Assembly (NCBI RefSeq): GCF_016745255.1
Contig: NZ_JADOEQ010000002.1
Location: 186,001 to 250,000, forward strand
Origin: Enterococcus sp. BWR-S5
GTDB taxonomy: Bacteria > Bacillota > Bacilli > Lactobacillales > Enterococcaceae
Length of the DNA stretch: 64,000 bases
Reading direction: 5' to 3'
Shown here: one piece after another, positions 1 through 8,507 of the stretch
Layout of the letters: each line of letters starts with the position of its first letter
How positions within the stretch are numbered: the first letter of the stretch is position 1
Translations under genes and position numbers: made by a program
Notes under the pieces: generated by a model
Told to the model about the DNA's origin: nothing
Database searches by the model: none
What the model saw: only the letters and a program-made list of their open reading frames with translations

Positions 1-197
1 CTTTTAAAAAAATTATAGCATGTAAAAATCTTGTATTCTACACAATAAATAAAAAATAGAAGCCTTTTAGCCGCCCGCAAAGAAACTGTAAATACATTAA
101 GCTTCACGCCTCATTTCCTTAGTCATGAACGGCCTAGTATATAAACAATTGGATAGACAAACTCGATAACGCCTCTAGAAAATCGGTTCATCTGTTC

Positions 198-225
198 TTG
201 CTATTTGCATCTAAAAGCCTATAAT
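198..225 (+). promoter_or_regulatory. Probable promoter of the NimA-like gene
   Basis: A TTGCTA -35-like hexamer (198-203) and a perfect TATAAT -10 (220-225) are separated by 16 bases. Transcription would begin near 232, about 75 bases before the chosen start codon. Bases 1-197 show no gene I can support. Confidence 0.5.
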
Positions 226-308
226 TATATAAAATGATTGATCGTTTTTTACACAAGGCCGGAGCATTGTTATCTGTCAACCTCAAAAATGAAAAGGATG
301 TGCTTGAA

Positions 309-800
309 ATGAGAAGAAAAGAACGGGAAATTTTAGAATTGGACAAAATCAAGGAAGTCGTAGAAAACTGCCATGTTGTACGCTTGGCGATGTTCGATGA
401 GCCTTTTCCTTATATTGTACCTGTGAATTTTGGCTACCACTGGCAGGAAGATACCTTGACCCTCTACATTCACGGTGCACGCCAAGGAAAAAAGGTGCGG
501 TTGCTGGGAAATAATCCTAAAGTAGCGATTGAGATGGACTGTAATCATGAATTAATCGAAGCTGGTACCGTTGCAGAAAAATATTCTTATGCGTATCAAA
601 GTCTGATTGGATTTGGTGATGCATTCATTATTCAGGATTTGGATGAAAAGAAACAAGCATTGCAGCTTTTAATGGATCACGAAGTAAAGCATAAAAACTA
701 TAACTTTCCTCCTGATAAAATGATTGCCGCAACCGGAATTATAAAAATCGTTCTTTCTTCCTATTCCTGTAAAGAACATATTCATCCAAATAAACAATAA
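309..800 (+). CDS. Pyridoxamine 5'-phosphate oxidase family flavoprotein (NimA-like)
   Basis: A 163-residue protein of the FMN-binding split-barrel family that includes NimA (nitroimidazole reductase) and uncharacterised PNPOx-like proteins. The family pattern is visible: an N-terminal MRRKER helix, then the barrel segments PYIVPVNFGY and LYIHGARQGKK, and an acidic strand VAIEMDCN. The frame is open from 234, but I place the start at ATG 309. An AAAGGA ribosome site lies just upstream, the promoter -10 is at 220-225, and the resulting length fits the family. The gene is monocistronic and ends at a strong bidirectional terminator. The substrate cannot be read from the sequence; family members reduce nitro compounds or simply bind FMN or F420. 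The fold assignment is firm, the function is not. Confidence 0.85.
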   Translation: MRRKEREILELDKIKEVVENCHVVRLAMFDEPFPYIVPVNFGYHWQEDTLTLYIHGARQGKKVRLLGNNPKVAIEMDCNHELIEAGTVAEKYSYAYQSLIGFGDAFIIQDLDEKKQALQLLMDHEVKHKNYNFPPDKMIAATGIIKIVLSSYSCKEHIHPNKQ

Positions 801-847
801 ATATACCAAATACTCAATTTCTCATGCCACTATTAGTCAAGTACAGC

Positions 848-890
848 AAAAGGAAAGCAAGACATTCTCACTCTGTCTTGCTTTCCTTTT
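848..890. terminator. Bidirectional terminator between convergent genes
   Basis: A 17-base arm ending in GCAAGACA (848-864) pairs perfectly with TGTCTTGC and following bases (874-890). The flanking A- and T-runs let it serve both the plus-strand flavoprotein gene and the minus-strand DUF1456 gene. Confidence 0.85.
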
Positions 891-912
891 TATAAAATAT
901 TTTGTCTGCTTA

Positions 913-1431
913 TTAGCTTTCACTTCTGTAACGCAAGCCCAGCCCCTTCAAAAAGTTACGGGCGTATTTATCGCCGCAAGGCTTGAAATTACGGTGTCCT
1001 TCTTTTCTCAAAATTGCTCCCAATTCTCCTTTAGAAGGATAAACACCTGCTTCTGCCAAAATATCCAGCATATCTTCACTAGTCAAAGCTAAGGCAATCT
1101 TGACCTTCTTCAGCAAGATATTATTGATATGGCGGATTTCAGTGCTCTTTTTTTGCGGTTCCTCCGCCGGCTTATTTTTTGGCTCGCCTCGCTTCAACGT
1201 GATAAACCCATTCAAAAAAGTATCCAGCACTTGGTTATTAATCATCTTCATATAGACATTCTTTTCAAACGGATCATTCGCTTCTTGCTGTCGACTAGGG
1301 TCCTTCGTCAGCATCGCTCGTTCTTCTTCCTTCGAAACGGTCAGTCCGCCCAATTGAAAGGCTTCGATGATTTCAGTGTCCTTTAAATCCAATGCATATC
1401 TCAAACGCAGCAGTATATCGTTATTATTCAT
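913..1431 (-). CDS. DUF1456 (YehS-like) family protein
   Basis: A 172-residue protein with two repeated alpha-helical modules. Both contain the pattern N(D/N)ILL(R/K)(R/K)(L/V): NNDILLRLRYALDL at the N-terminus and NNILLKKVKIALAL near residue 104. Each is followed by the (G/A)xxxSKxE segment (GGLTVSKEEE, AGVYPSKGEL). This duplicated layout is typical of DUF1456/YehS proteins. The C-terminus ends with the conserved FKPCGDKYARNFLKGL stretch. The biochemical role of the family is unknown. The start ATG at 1431 follows an AGGAAAC-like ribosome site. It appears to be a single-gene unit sharing the terminator at 848-890. Confidence 0.85.
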   Translation of the reverse strand: MNNNDILLRLRYALDLKDTEIIEAFQLGGLTVSKEEERAMLTKDPSRQQEANDPFEKNVYMKMINNQVLDTFLNGFITLKRGEPKNKPAEEPQKKSTEIRHINNILLKKVKIALALTSEDMLDILAEAGVYPSKGELGAILRKEGHRNFKPCGDKYARNFLKGLGLRYRSES

Positions 1432-1597
1432 TTGTTTCCTCCAATTTTCCAGATGCTCTTACTATAGCATATCTTCAAGCTGGATATCAGGATACTTTTT
1501 ACTGACTCTAAAATATTTTTCGCCTCTGCATTTATTTGCCAACTCCTAATTCAGCCTCCGGGTATACCAACAGCCGACAATAGGTGTTCCGCTTTTT

Positions 1598-2215
1598 TTA
1601 TTTTATCAACCAATCAAACAGCCATTCCATCAATACCGCAATCAATGCACAGAGAAAGGCCCCCATAAAAATAATTGGCTCACCGTTCGTAATATTGATT
1701 CCTCTAAGAATGATGTCTCCTAATCCGCCGGCACCGACGAATGAGCCGATTGTCGTGATTCCGACCGCAATCACCAAGGCATTACGGACGCCGGCTAAAA
1801 TAACCGGTAAAGCTAAGGGAATTTTAATCATATATAACACTTGAAAACGGCTCATTCCTACACCACGTGCGCTATCTACATAAACCGGATCAACGTTGTT
1901 CAATCCAGTATAAGTATTCGCCACAATCGGCAGCAGCGAGTACAGAACAACTGTAGCAATCACGGTGTTTTTGCCCAAACCCATTAAAATCAGGAGAATC
2001 GTCATCATCCCAATGGAAGGAATTGTCTGAATGATGTTAATCAGCCCCATCACGATTGTCGCAGCTTTCTTATTATCTGATAAAAAAACACCGATTGGAA
2101 AACCAATGAGAAAGGTTAAGACCACACCAACAATTGAAATGTAGATATGTGTCGAAAACTGACTGATGATGTAAGAGGAATTTTCATTTAAGTAATTCAT
2201 CAATGCTTGAATCAA
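1598..2215 (-). CDS. opuCD: Osmoprotectant ABC transporter permease (OpuCD-type)
   Basis: A 205-residue inner-membrane permease of the BPD_transp_1 fold. About five hydrophobic segments are visible, with the cytoplasmic coupling loop DSARGVGMSRFQVLYMIKIP (near 116-135) that contacts the ATPase. The characteristic QTIPSIGMMTILL segment of glycine-betaine/carnitine/choline permeases lies near 62-75. It is the last gene of a four-gene operon and overlaps the preceding binding-protein gene by four bases, which suggests translational coupling. Its paralogue is the other permease, 3128-3754; the two probably form a heterodimeric channel. Which compatible solute is carried cannot be told from sequence. 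Confidence 0.9.
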   Translation of the reverse strand: MIQALMNYLNENSSYIISQFSTHIYISIVGVVLTFLIGFPIGVFLSDNKKAATIVMGLINIIQTIPSIGMMTILLILMGLGKNTVIATVVLYSLLPIVANTYTGLNNVDPVYVDSARGVGMSRFQVLYMIKIPLALPVILAGVRNALVIAVGITTIGSFVGAGGLGDIILRGINITNGEPIIFMGAFLCALIAVLMEWLFDWLIK

Positions 2216-3123
2216 TTGCTTTCCTCCTCAAAATAATTATTAGCCTCTAAAAACTGTCTGGCAATCACGACAGGCTCCACCAGCTGACTGTCTGACTCAT
2301 CGTTCATTTTTTGCATCATCTCTGTATCAATCGTTCCTGCCAGTTTCTCCAAAATCTCCTTTAACTCAGGATTATCCTGCAACACCTTTTCTGTAACCAC
2401 TAAGCTGCAGGTATAGGGTGGGAAAAATTGCCGATCATCCTCAAGCATCACCAAATCGTAGCTGCCCACCCGTCCGTCCGTAGAGTAGCCTAAAATAACA
2501 TTCAGCTCAGCGGCTGCCAACGCGTCATACAATAGACCAATCTGCATAGGATACACACGCTTAAAGCGCATTTCATATTCCTCGGTAAATGCCTGATACC
2601 CGTCTCCTTCTCGTTTATACCAGGTCTGGTCTGTCCCCAGGCTCAACTGGTCTGCGTACTGCTGCAGGTCGCTAACCTTTTGCAGATTATATTTTTCAGC
2701 GGTCTTCTGTGTCACCATAAACGTGAACTGGTTTGAGAAGCCATAGCTGGAAAACCACTCGAACCGATAACGTTCTTGAAACTCTCTTTGGACGATTTCC
2801 AACGCTTTGTCAGGGTCCGTCTCTATAGGCAAATGCAAGGTTCCAATTAAATCCGTGCCTGTATAACGCGGAGATGCAATATCCAAATCGCCTCTCTCCA
2901 TAGCAGCCTGCATCATATTTGCCGAGCCCAAATTATTTAAAAAAATGATTTCCTTATCTGTATAATGCTTCAAGAGCTCCACAACGAGGTTCCCCAAAAT
3001 TTGTGATTCCGATGTGACACCGCCGGAAACAGTGATTGTCTCATCTCGATTCGAAAGATTCGAGAGAACAAAAAACACAAACAGACAAACAAAGCTAATG
3101 AGCACAATAATCTTCTTTTTCAT
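2212..3123 (-). CDS. opuCC: Osmoprotectant ABC transporter substrate-binding protein (OpuCC-type)
   Basis: A 303-residue type II periplasmic-binding-fold protein of the OpuAC/ProX class, matching OpuCC in length. The N-terminus has basic residues followed by a hydrophobic segment to about residue 22 (a signal peptide or signal anchor). The binding fold starts at ITVSGGVTSESQILGNL, and the LGTDQTWYKREGDGYQAF segment belongs to the solute-binding lobes. Unlike most Gram-positive OpuCC proteins I see no good lipobox: the only early Cys (residue 13, in SFVC) sits inside the hydrophobic core. It is therefore probably membrane-anchored by an uncleaved helix, or secreted. The gene lies between the two permease genes. 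Confidence 0.88.
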   Translation of the reverse strand: MKKKIIVLISFVCLFVFFVLSNLSNRDETITVSGGVTSESQILGNLVVELLKHYTDKEIIFLNNLGSANMMQAAMERGDLDIASPRYTGTDLIGTLHLPIETDPDKALEIVQREFQERYRFEWFSSYGFSNQFTFMVTQKTAEKYNLQKVSDLQQYADQLSLGTDQTWYKREGDGYQAFTEEYEMRFKRVYPMQIGLLYDALAAAELNVILGYSTDGRVGSYDLVMLEDDRQFFPPYTCSLVVTEKVLQDNPELKEILEKLAGTIDTEMMQKMNDESDSQLVEPVVIARQFLEANNYFEEESN

Positions 3124-3127
3124 TCAG

Positions 3128-3754
3128 TCACCCTCTATCTATCATCAGCTTAGATTCGAGATACCCTAAGCACATATCTGTCGTCAATGCTAATAGAGTA
3201 ATAGGAATTGTTCCCATCATAATCAAATCCAGCCGATACAACGTGAGTCCATTAAAAATGAAATCCCCCAAACCACCTGCACCAATATAGGCTGCCAGTG
3301 TCGTCCAAGAAATCACATAAACTGCCGAAACCTTAATTCCCGAAAGAATGATACTGGCAGCAAGCGGCAGCTCAATTTGCAGCAAGCGCTGCCATTTAGA
3401 CATACCCATTCCTTTCGCAGCATCTAAATAGGTCTCATCAACTGACTGTATGCCCACGTAGGTATTTCTCAAAATAGGCAGCAGTGAATAGAGAAACAAA
3501 GCCGCAATTGCCGGTGCCTTCCCTATTCCGAAAATCGGCAGCATAATCGACAGTAGTGCCAACGAAGGAATTGTTTGAAAGAAACCAACGATTCGAATAA
3601 CAGTTTCCGATCCTCTTTTGAGGCGCGTCAAAATAGCCCCTAAAGGGATGGCAACCAGCGTACCTAAAAGAATGGCACTGAAAGATATGTATATATGTTC
3701 CCAGAATTTCAAAAGAATTTCCGCACCGTACTGATTCCAAAAATTATCCATCAT
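3128..3754 (-). CDS. opuCB: Osmoprotectant ABC transporter permease (OpuCB-type)
   Basis: A 208-residue membrane permease homologous to the other permease of the operon. It has the QTIPSLALLSIMLPIFG segment, the NTYVGIQSVDETYLDAAKGM segment preceding the coupling loop, and a GAGGLGDFIFNGL segment near residue 160. It starts five bases after the ATPase gene ends, with a GGTGGGA-type ribosome site in that junction. In OpuC systems this gene follows the ATPase and forms the channel together with OpuCD. Confidence 0.9.
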   Translation of the reverse strand: MMDNFWNQYGAEILLKFWEHIYISFSAILLGTLVAIPLGAILTRLKRGSETVIRIVGFFQTIPSLALLSIMLPIFGIGKAPAIAALFLYSLLPILRNTYVGIQSVDETYLDAAKGMGMSKWQRLLQIELPLAASIILSGIKVSAVYVISWTTLAAYIGAGGLGDFIFNGLTLYRLDLIMMGTIPITLLALTTDMCLGYLESKLMIDRG

Positions 3755-3759
3755 CCCAC

Positions 3760-4869
3760 CTACTTCAACTGATTATAGATTAAAGACACCAACGAGGAAC
3801 GTGTCATAATCCCGACTAAATGATTCTCATCGTCCACAACCGGCAGATATTTGAGCTCCATATTCAATAAGGGGTCGACAACATCTGCTACTTTTTCCTG
3901 TTGATTGACACTGGCAGTCTCTGTTCGCATAATTTCATAGACATTCGTTACCTTGTTGATGTTCCGATCGATATCTTTGATATCAATAAAGCCTTTCAAA
4001 TGATGCTCATCATCTACAACTAATAAGGAGTCCACTTTTTTGTTGGTCATTTGACGAATGGCATCAATGATTGATTTACTTAGAGAAATCGCTTCGACCT
4101 GCGTGTACATTAAATCAGCAATCCGCATCTCATTACTAATATATGATTGTTTTTTTCGCTTCCCTAATAATTCACTGACAAAATCATTGGCCGGATATTT
4201 TAGAATCATTTCCGTCGTGTCATACTGCACAATTTTTCCATGATCCATAATTATGATTTTATCAGCTAATTTAATCGCCTCTTCAATATCGTGTGTAACA
4301 AATACAATCGTTTTCTTCATTTCCTGCTGCAGTCGCTTAATCATATCCTGCAAGGCTTCCCGTGTGATGGGGTCCAGTGCTCCGAATGGTTCATCCATTA
4401 AAATAATGTCTTGATTCGCTGCCAACGCCCGAATCACACCAATCCGCTGCTGCTGACCACCCGAAAGGTTTTTGGGCTTTCGATCCAAATAATCTAGTGG
4501 CAGCTCAACCTTTTGAATCAGCGTTTCAGCGATGCCTTGTTTCTGATGCTCGTCCCATTTTAATAGCTTTGGAACAATCATAATGTTGTCCCGAATGCTC
4601 ATATGAGGAAACAAACCAATATTTTGAATCACATAACCAATCTTTCGTCTAAGCTCATCCTCATTCAAACTGGTCGTATTAACGCCATTCAGCTTAATCG
4701 TACCTGTCGATGGCTCAATCATTCGATTAATCATTCGCAGCAATGTCGTTTTCCCGCTGCCGCTGGTTCCAATGATACAAATGAACTGATTGTCATCAAT
4801 GGTCAAGTCTAACGGTTCAACTGCCACTGCGGCACCATACCGCTTTTCCACCTCTGTAAATTCTATCAT
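3760..4869 (-). CDS. opuCA: Osmoprotectant ABC transporter ATP-binding protein with CBS domains (OpuCA-type)
   Basis: A 369-residue ATPase. The ABC domain (about 1-235) has Walker A GTSGSGKTT, Q-loop YVIQNIGLFPH, signature LSGGQQQR and Walker B IILMDEPFGALD, followed by the switch FVTHDIEEA. Two CBS modules follow (about 250-305 and 310-369, the latter ending with a PVVDDENHLVGIMTR segment). In OpuA/OpuC ATPases the CBS pair senses ionic strength and gates transport; that role is inferred from the family. It is the first gene of the operon, and an imperfect terminator hairpin lies upstream, separating it from the kinase gene. Start ATG 4869 has GAAGGGAG as ribosome site. Confidence 0.93.
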   Translation of the reverse strand: MIEFTEVEKRYGAAVAVEPLDLTIDDNQFICIIGTSGSGKTTLLRMINRMIEPSTGTIKLNGVNTTSLNEDELRRKIGYVIQNIGLFPHMSIRDNIMIVPKLLKWDEHQKQGIAETLIQKVELPLDYLDRKPKNLSGGQQQRIGVIRALAANQDIILMDEPFGALDPITREALQDMIKRLQQEMKKTIVFVTHDIEEAIKLADKIIIMDHGKIVQYDTTEMILKYPANDFVSELLGKRKKQSYISNEMRIADLMYTQVEAISLSKSIIDAIRQMTNKKVDSLLVVDDEHHLKGFIDIKDIDRNINKVTNVYEIMRTETASVNQQEKVADVVDPLLNMELKYLPVVDDENHLVGIMTRSSLVSLIYNQLK

Positions 4870-4901
4870 TCATCTAACTCCCTTCACCCCTATGTATGCG
4901 G

Positions 4902-4940
4902 AAAAAGGCTAAAGGCCGACTGAGCGGCATTTAGTCCTTT
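4902..4940 (-). terminator. Probable terminator of the kinase gene
   Basis: On the minus strand an imperfect hairpin (AAGGACTAAATGCCG pairing with CGGCCTTTAGCCTT) is followed by a short T-run. It lies after the FGGY kinase gene and before opuCA, so the ygc-like cluster and the transporter are probably separate transcription units. Confidence 0.6.
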
Positions 4941-4995
4941 CCATTCTGCGCTAAAATAGATGAATCGCCACCTTATTTCAGCTTTATCTGACTGT

Positions 4996-6435
4996 TTATT
5001 CCGGATGCAAAATCTCAAATGTTTTTTCTAAGACCTTGTCTGTGTGTGTGGTCAAGCTTTGATAAACTTCCTCATTTAACCGTTTATAAATTGCAGCATT
5101 TTCCGGAATAGGAGTAAAGACATCCTTTACCTTAACCATTTTTTCAACAGCTTCTTCATAAGAAGAATAAATACCCAAGCCTACAGCTACGTTAATGGCT
5201 GCACCAACACTGGCACTGCTGTTTACAACATTTCGCTTCACAGGCAAATTGAATATATCTGAGAAAATCTGCATCATCAAATCACTATTTGAGCCGCCTC
5301 CAGTTACAATAACCTCTTCGATCTCTTTGCCTAATTCATCAGTCATATTTGTCACGTTATTCTTCATTGTATACGCAATTCCCTCTAAAATAGAGCGGTA
5401 CATATAGCGATAATCATGGTGTGCATTGAAGCCAATCATGACGCCCCGCTTGTAGGGCTCCCAAGGATTCGCCAGCCAATCCAAAATAGTCATCAGACCG
5501 TCGCTTCCGGCCGGCACATGCTGCGCCTGCTCATTTAAGTATTCTTCCTCTGATATTCCCTGGTAATTTGCTCGAATACTGATTTTTTCACCTAACAGAT
5601 CCTTGAACCAAGAAACAGTCCACATTCCACGACGAATTCCGTAGCCTTCATACGCATATTGATTCGGAATAGAAGACATGATACCCCAATAGCTGACTGC
5701 GTCTTTTGGCATCTCCTTCCCAGTAACCATACTGCTGATATATGTTCCTAAAGAAACAAAGGCACTCGTATCGTGGATAAGTCCTGCACCCAAGCCTTCC
5801 ACTGCTTTATCACTTGTTGTAGCAATCAACGGCAGACCTTCTGGAAATCCTGTTTTTTCACTGGCTTCTTTTGTAATGTAGCCTAAAACTTCGCCGGGCT
5901 TCACTGTCTCAAACAGCATCTCATTTGGAAGATTAAATTGCTTCAATACCTCTTCGTCTGTCGACCAATCCCATGCTGCATAATCCACCGGCCATTGTCC
6001 AAAGTGGTTACCGATATTGTCCTTAAATTCCCCGGTCAAACGATGTGTAAGATAGCCGTTTGTTGAGGTAACATATTTCACTTCCGGATTGTCATGGACA
6101 TATGGTGTAGCTACCCTTTTATCCATCCAACTAATAATCGGGTGAGCCAATGAGCCATCTTCTTTTAAAAGTACACGACAACAGCGAATTGAGCCTAAGC
6201 CAATTCCTACAATATTGTTTTTTCTCAAACCAAACTGATCCATTACCTTCTTCGCCGCAATACATAACGAATCCCACAAGTCATCTCCCGGATGCTCGAC
6301 AACAACTCCTTCAGCTAAGTGCATCGGACGTAGATTTTCTTTTCCTTCGCCTACGATATTTCCCTCAATATCAAAGATTACGATTTTGGTACTTTGGCTG
6401 CCGCCATCAATACCTACGATATACTTCTTTTCCAT
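4996..6435 (-). CDS. FGGY-family carbohydrate kinase (YgcE-like)
   Basis: A 479-residue sugar kinase of the FGGY (actin-like ATPase) superfamily. Visible motifs are the N-terminal phosphate-binding GIDGGSQSTKIVIFD, the substrate-domain segment SWMDKR, the adenosine-site pattern EEVIVTGGGSNSDLMMQIFS near residue 385, and NSSASVGAAINVAVGLG near the C-terminus. It is the last gene of a minus-strand cluster with an SDR dehydrogenase, EtfAB and an FAD dehydrogenase. This matches the gene content of the E. coli ygc cluster, where YgcE is the kinase. The likely role is ATP-dependent phosphorylation of a sugar, ketose or polyol-derived intermediate; the substrate cannot be named. Confidence 0.88.
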   Translation of the reverse strand: MEKKYIVGIDGGSQSTKIVIFDIEGNIVGEGKENLRPMHLAEGVVVEHPGDDLWDSLCIAAKKVMDQFGLRKNNIVGIGLGSIRCCRVLLKEDGSLAHPIISWMDKRVATPYVHDNPEVKYVTSTNGYLTHRLTGEFKDNIGNHFGQWPVDYAAWDWSTDEEVLKQFNLPNEMLFETVKPGEVLGYITKEASEKTGFPEGLPLIATTSDKAVEGLGAGLIHDTSAFVSLGTYISSMVTGKEMPKDAVSYWGIMSSIPNQYAYEGYGIRRGMWTVSWFKDLLGEKISIRANYQGISEEEYLNEQAQHVPAGSDGLMTILDWLANPWEPYKRGVMIGFNAHHDYRYMYRSILEGIAYTMKNNVTNMTDELGKEIEEVIVTGGGSNSDLMMQIFSDIFNLPVKRNVVNSSASVGAAINVAVGLGIYSSYEEAVEKMVKVKDVFTPIPENAAIYKRLNEEVYQSLTTHTDKVLEKTFEILHPE

Positions 6436-6488
6436 GAAGTTCTCCTTACATCAATAGTTTTCTTTATTTTTCCATTGAATAAATAGAT

Positions 6489-6536
6489 ATCCGCAAAAGC
6501 TGCTTTGACCTATCTGCTCTAGCAAATCTTGCGGAT
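6489..6536. repeat. Inverted repeat between the SDR and kinase genes
   Basis: ATCCGCAA (6489-6496) and TTGCGGAT (6529-6536) form a perfect 8-base stem with a long loop. There is no T-run on the minus strand, so it is more likely an mRNA processing or stability element inside the operon than a terminator. Confidence 0.4.
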
Positions 6537-6557
6537 CAGATATAAACGTTTGATGAA

Positions 6558-7334
6558 TTAGCGTACTAAGAAACCGCCATCTACTGTCAGAACATGCCCA
6601 TTAACAAAATGAGCTGCCTCAGATGCCAGAAAGACCGTTGCGCCCATCAAATCAGCAACATCTCCCCAACGTCCTTCCGGTGTATGATCCACAATCCATT
6701 TGTTACGCTCTGTATCCTCAATTGAAGCTTGCGCAACTGCGGTTTTGAAGTAGCCGGGAGCAATGCCGTTCACTTGGATGTTGTATTGTGCCAATTCGTC
6801 ACAGTATGCTTTCGTCAAGCCCGCCAACCCATGTTTTGATGCTGCATATGCCGGTGCCCATTGTCCGCCCAAGAAAGAAAACAGTGAACAGATATTGATG
6901 ATTTTTCCGCTCTTTTGCGGAATCATCACTTTCGCTGCTTCATGGCTCATATCGAAAGCAGCTGTTAGGTTGATACTGATTGTTGGGTCCCATTTATCAC
7001 GACCGTAGCTTAATACATCATCAACGGGACAAATCCCCGCACAGTTCACAAGAATATCAACAGAACCCAGCTCTTCGATACATTTTTCAATGATTTCCTG
7101 CGGCGCACCGTCCTTAGTGATATCCGCATACATATAAACAGCCTTTGCCCCACGTTCTTCAAGGGTTTGATTAAATTCAGAATCATCCGGCATAATCGAT
7201 GGCATAAAGATATTTGCACCCGCTTCCGCCAGCGCCAAAGAGAATGCTTGACCTAAACCAGTGTTGCCTCCAGTAATAATTGCATTTTTCCCTTTAATCG
7301 AAAACATATCCATTTTAAAATCGTTGATTTCCAT
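6558..7334 (-). CDS. SDR-family oxidoreductase (YgcW-like)
   Basis: A 258-residue classical short-chain dehydrogenase. It shows the cofactor motif TGGNTGLGQ (near 22-30), a DITKDGAP segment, NCAGI, the catalytic YAASKHG (Tyr and Lys) and the C-terminal VNGHVLTVDGGF pattern. The Asn, Ser, Tyr and Lys catalytic set appears complete. Neighbours are an FGGY kinase downstream and EtfAB upstream, as in the E. coli ygc cluster where YgcW occupies this role. It probably oxidises or reduces a sugar or polyol alcohol with NAD(P). Family resemblance to 2-deoxy-D-gluconate/gluconate 5-dehydrogenases is general, so I do not name a substrate. Confidence 0.9.
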   Translation of the reverse strand: MEINDFKMDMFSIKGKNAIITGGNTGLGQAFSLALAEAGANIFMPSIMPDDSEFNQTLEERGAKAVYMYADITKDGAPQEIIEKCIEELGSVDILVNCAGICPVDDVLSYGRDKWDPTISINLTAAFDMSHEAAKVMIPQKSGKIINICSLFSFLGGQWAPAYAASKHGLAGLTKAYCDELAQYNIQVNGIAPGYFKTAVAQASIEDTERNKWIVDHTPEGRWGDVADLMGATVFLASEAAHFVNGHVLTVDGGFLVR

Positions 7335-7580
7335 TTGACTACCTTCTTTTCTCTTTTTTAGTTATGCGTAGGACAGAACCGCCCAACGGCTTATAGCAAT
7401 GATTCAGTCTATCTTTCGTCAAACAATCAGCGAAAGACAGTGTTGATACTTCCATAAGCAACAGTTTTTTTCAGGTACAACAATCAGAAAAGCTGCTCCT
7501 ATATACCTGTATTCCTCTTTCTTCTCTCACCATCATCCCAAGTAACCCAGGATTGCTTAACCATCGGACAAAATGGCCGC

Positions 7581-8507
7581 TTACCTTTTCACTCTTGTTG
7601 TCAATCGCTCAGCAAACTCAGCAGCATCACCAATCACAACAAGATCAGCTAAATAATTCATTGGTGCTCCTTCGTCAATGTTAACTGAAATGATATCTTT
7701 GACATTTTTGAGACCTTCAACATGCTGCATTGAGCCATAAATACCTAGTGCGATATAAAGACTCGGACTAACTGTTTTTCCAGATTGACCAACCTGAATC
7801 TCTCTTGGTGCACGTTTCGCTTCTACTAATGGCTTAGAAGCTGCAACAGCTCCATCAAATACCTCTGCCAGCTCTTTTAGCTGATTGACATCGGATTGAA
7901 ACCCGGCTCCGGCTGAGACAATAGCCTTAGCTTCTCGAATATCCTGTACTCCAGACAACTCCTCAATCAAGAGAACCTCAATTGACGACGCTTTCAATTC
8001 ATCAGGAAGAAAGTCAATTCGTTTTGGCTCTTTAACGGTTTCCTTCATATGAAAAACATTTGGATGAACACTTGCCATTATCGGAGTTGAATCACAGATA
8101 ATACTGGCCAGCATGTTACCGGAAAATGCAGGACGAATCAATCTTCTTTCTTCTCCAATCACTTCTATACTCGTGATATCAGCAGTAAGACCGGTCTTCA
8201 GCCGCATCGCGATTCTTGGTGCTGTCATACGACCGAAATCCGTCGCCAATAGGATAATACTGTCAAACTTATACGTTGTATGAATCTGTTCAACAATATC
8301 TGTCAGGACACGACTATCTTTTAGCTGAAGCTCAGGAATATCTACACAAATGAGGGAATCAAACCCTTTTATTTCCTTCGTTTCCAGATTAATTCCAAGT
8401 CCATAAGTGCATAGCTCTTCCTCGCCTGCTAGTTGGTTGGCAACCTCTACTAAATCGATTGAATCATTTACAAAATCATTGTCGATAAGAATGAGTGCTT
8501 TAAACAT
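7581..8507 (-). CDS. etfA: Electron transfer flavoprotein alpha subunit (YgcQ-like)
   Basis: A 308-residue EtfA. The N-terminal alpha/beta domain is followed by the FAD-binding C-terminal half, with the family signature spread over VSAGAGFQ, GAVAASKPLVEAKRAP, QVGQSGKTVSPSLYIALGI, GSMQH and VNIDEGAPMNYLADLVVIGD. EtfAB carries electrons from a flavin dehydrogenase to a further acceptor, or takes part in electron bifurcation. Start ATG 8507 overlaps the etfB stop by one base (TAATG), so the two subunits are translationally coupled. The FAD dehydrogenase upstream in the same operon (9647-11134) is the obvious partner. The final electron acceptor is not encoded here. Confidence 0.93.
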   Translation of the reverse strand: MFKALILIDNDFVNDSIDLVEVANQLAGEEELCTYGLGINLETKEIKGFDSLICVDIPELQLKDSRVLTDIVEQIHTTYKFDSIILLATDFGRMTAPRIAMRLKTGLTADITSIEVIGEERRLIRPAFSGNMLASIICDSTPIMASVHPNVFHMKETVKEPKRIDFLPDELKASSIEVLLIEELSGVQDIREAKAIVSAGAGFQSDVNQLKELAEVFDGAVAASKPLVEAKRAPREIQVGQSGKTVSPSLYIALGIYGSMQHVEGLKNVKDIISVNIDEGAPMNYLADLVVIGDAAEFAERLTTRVKR

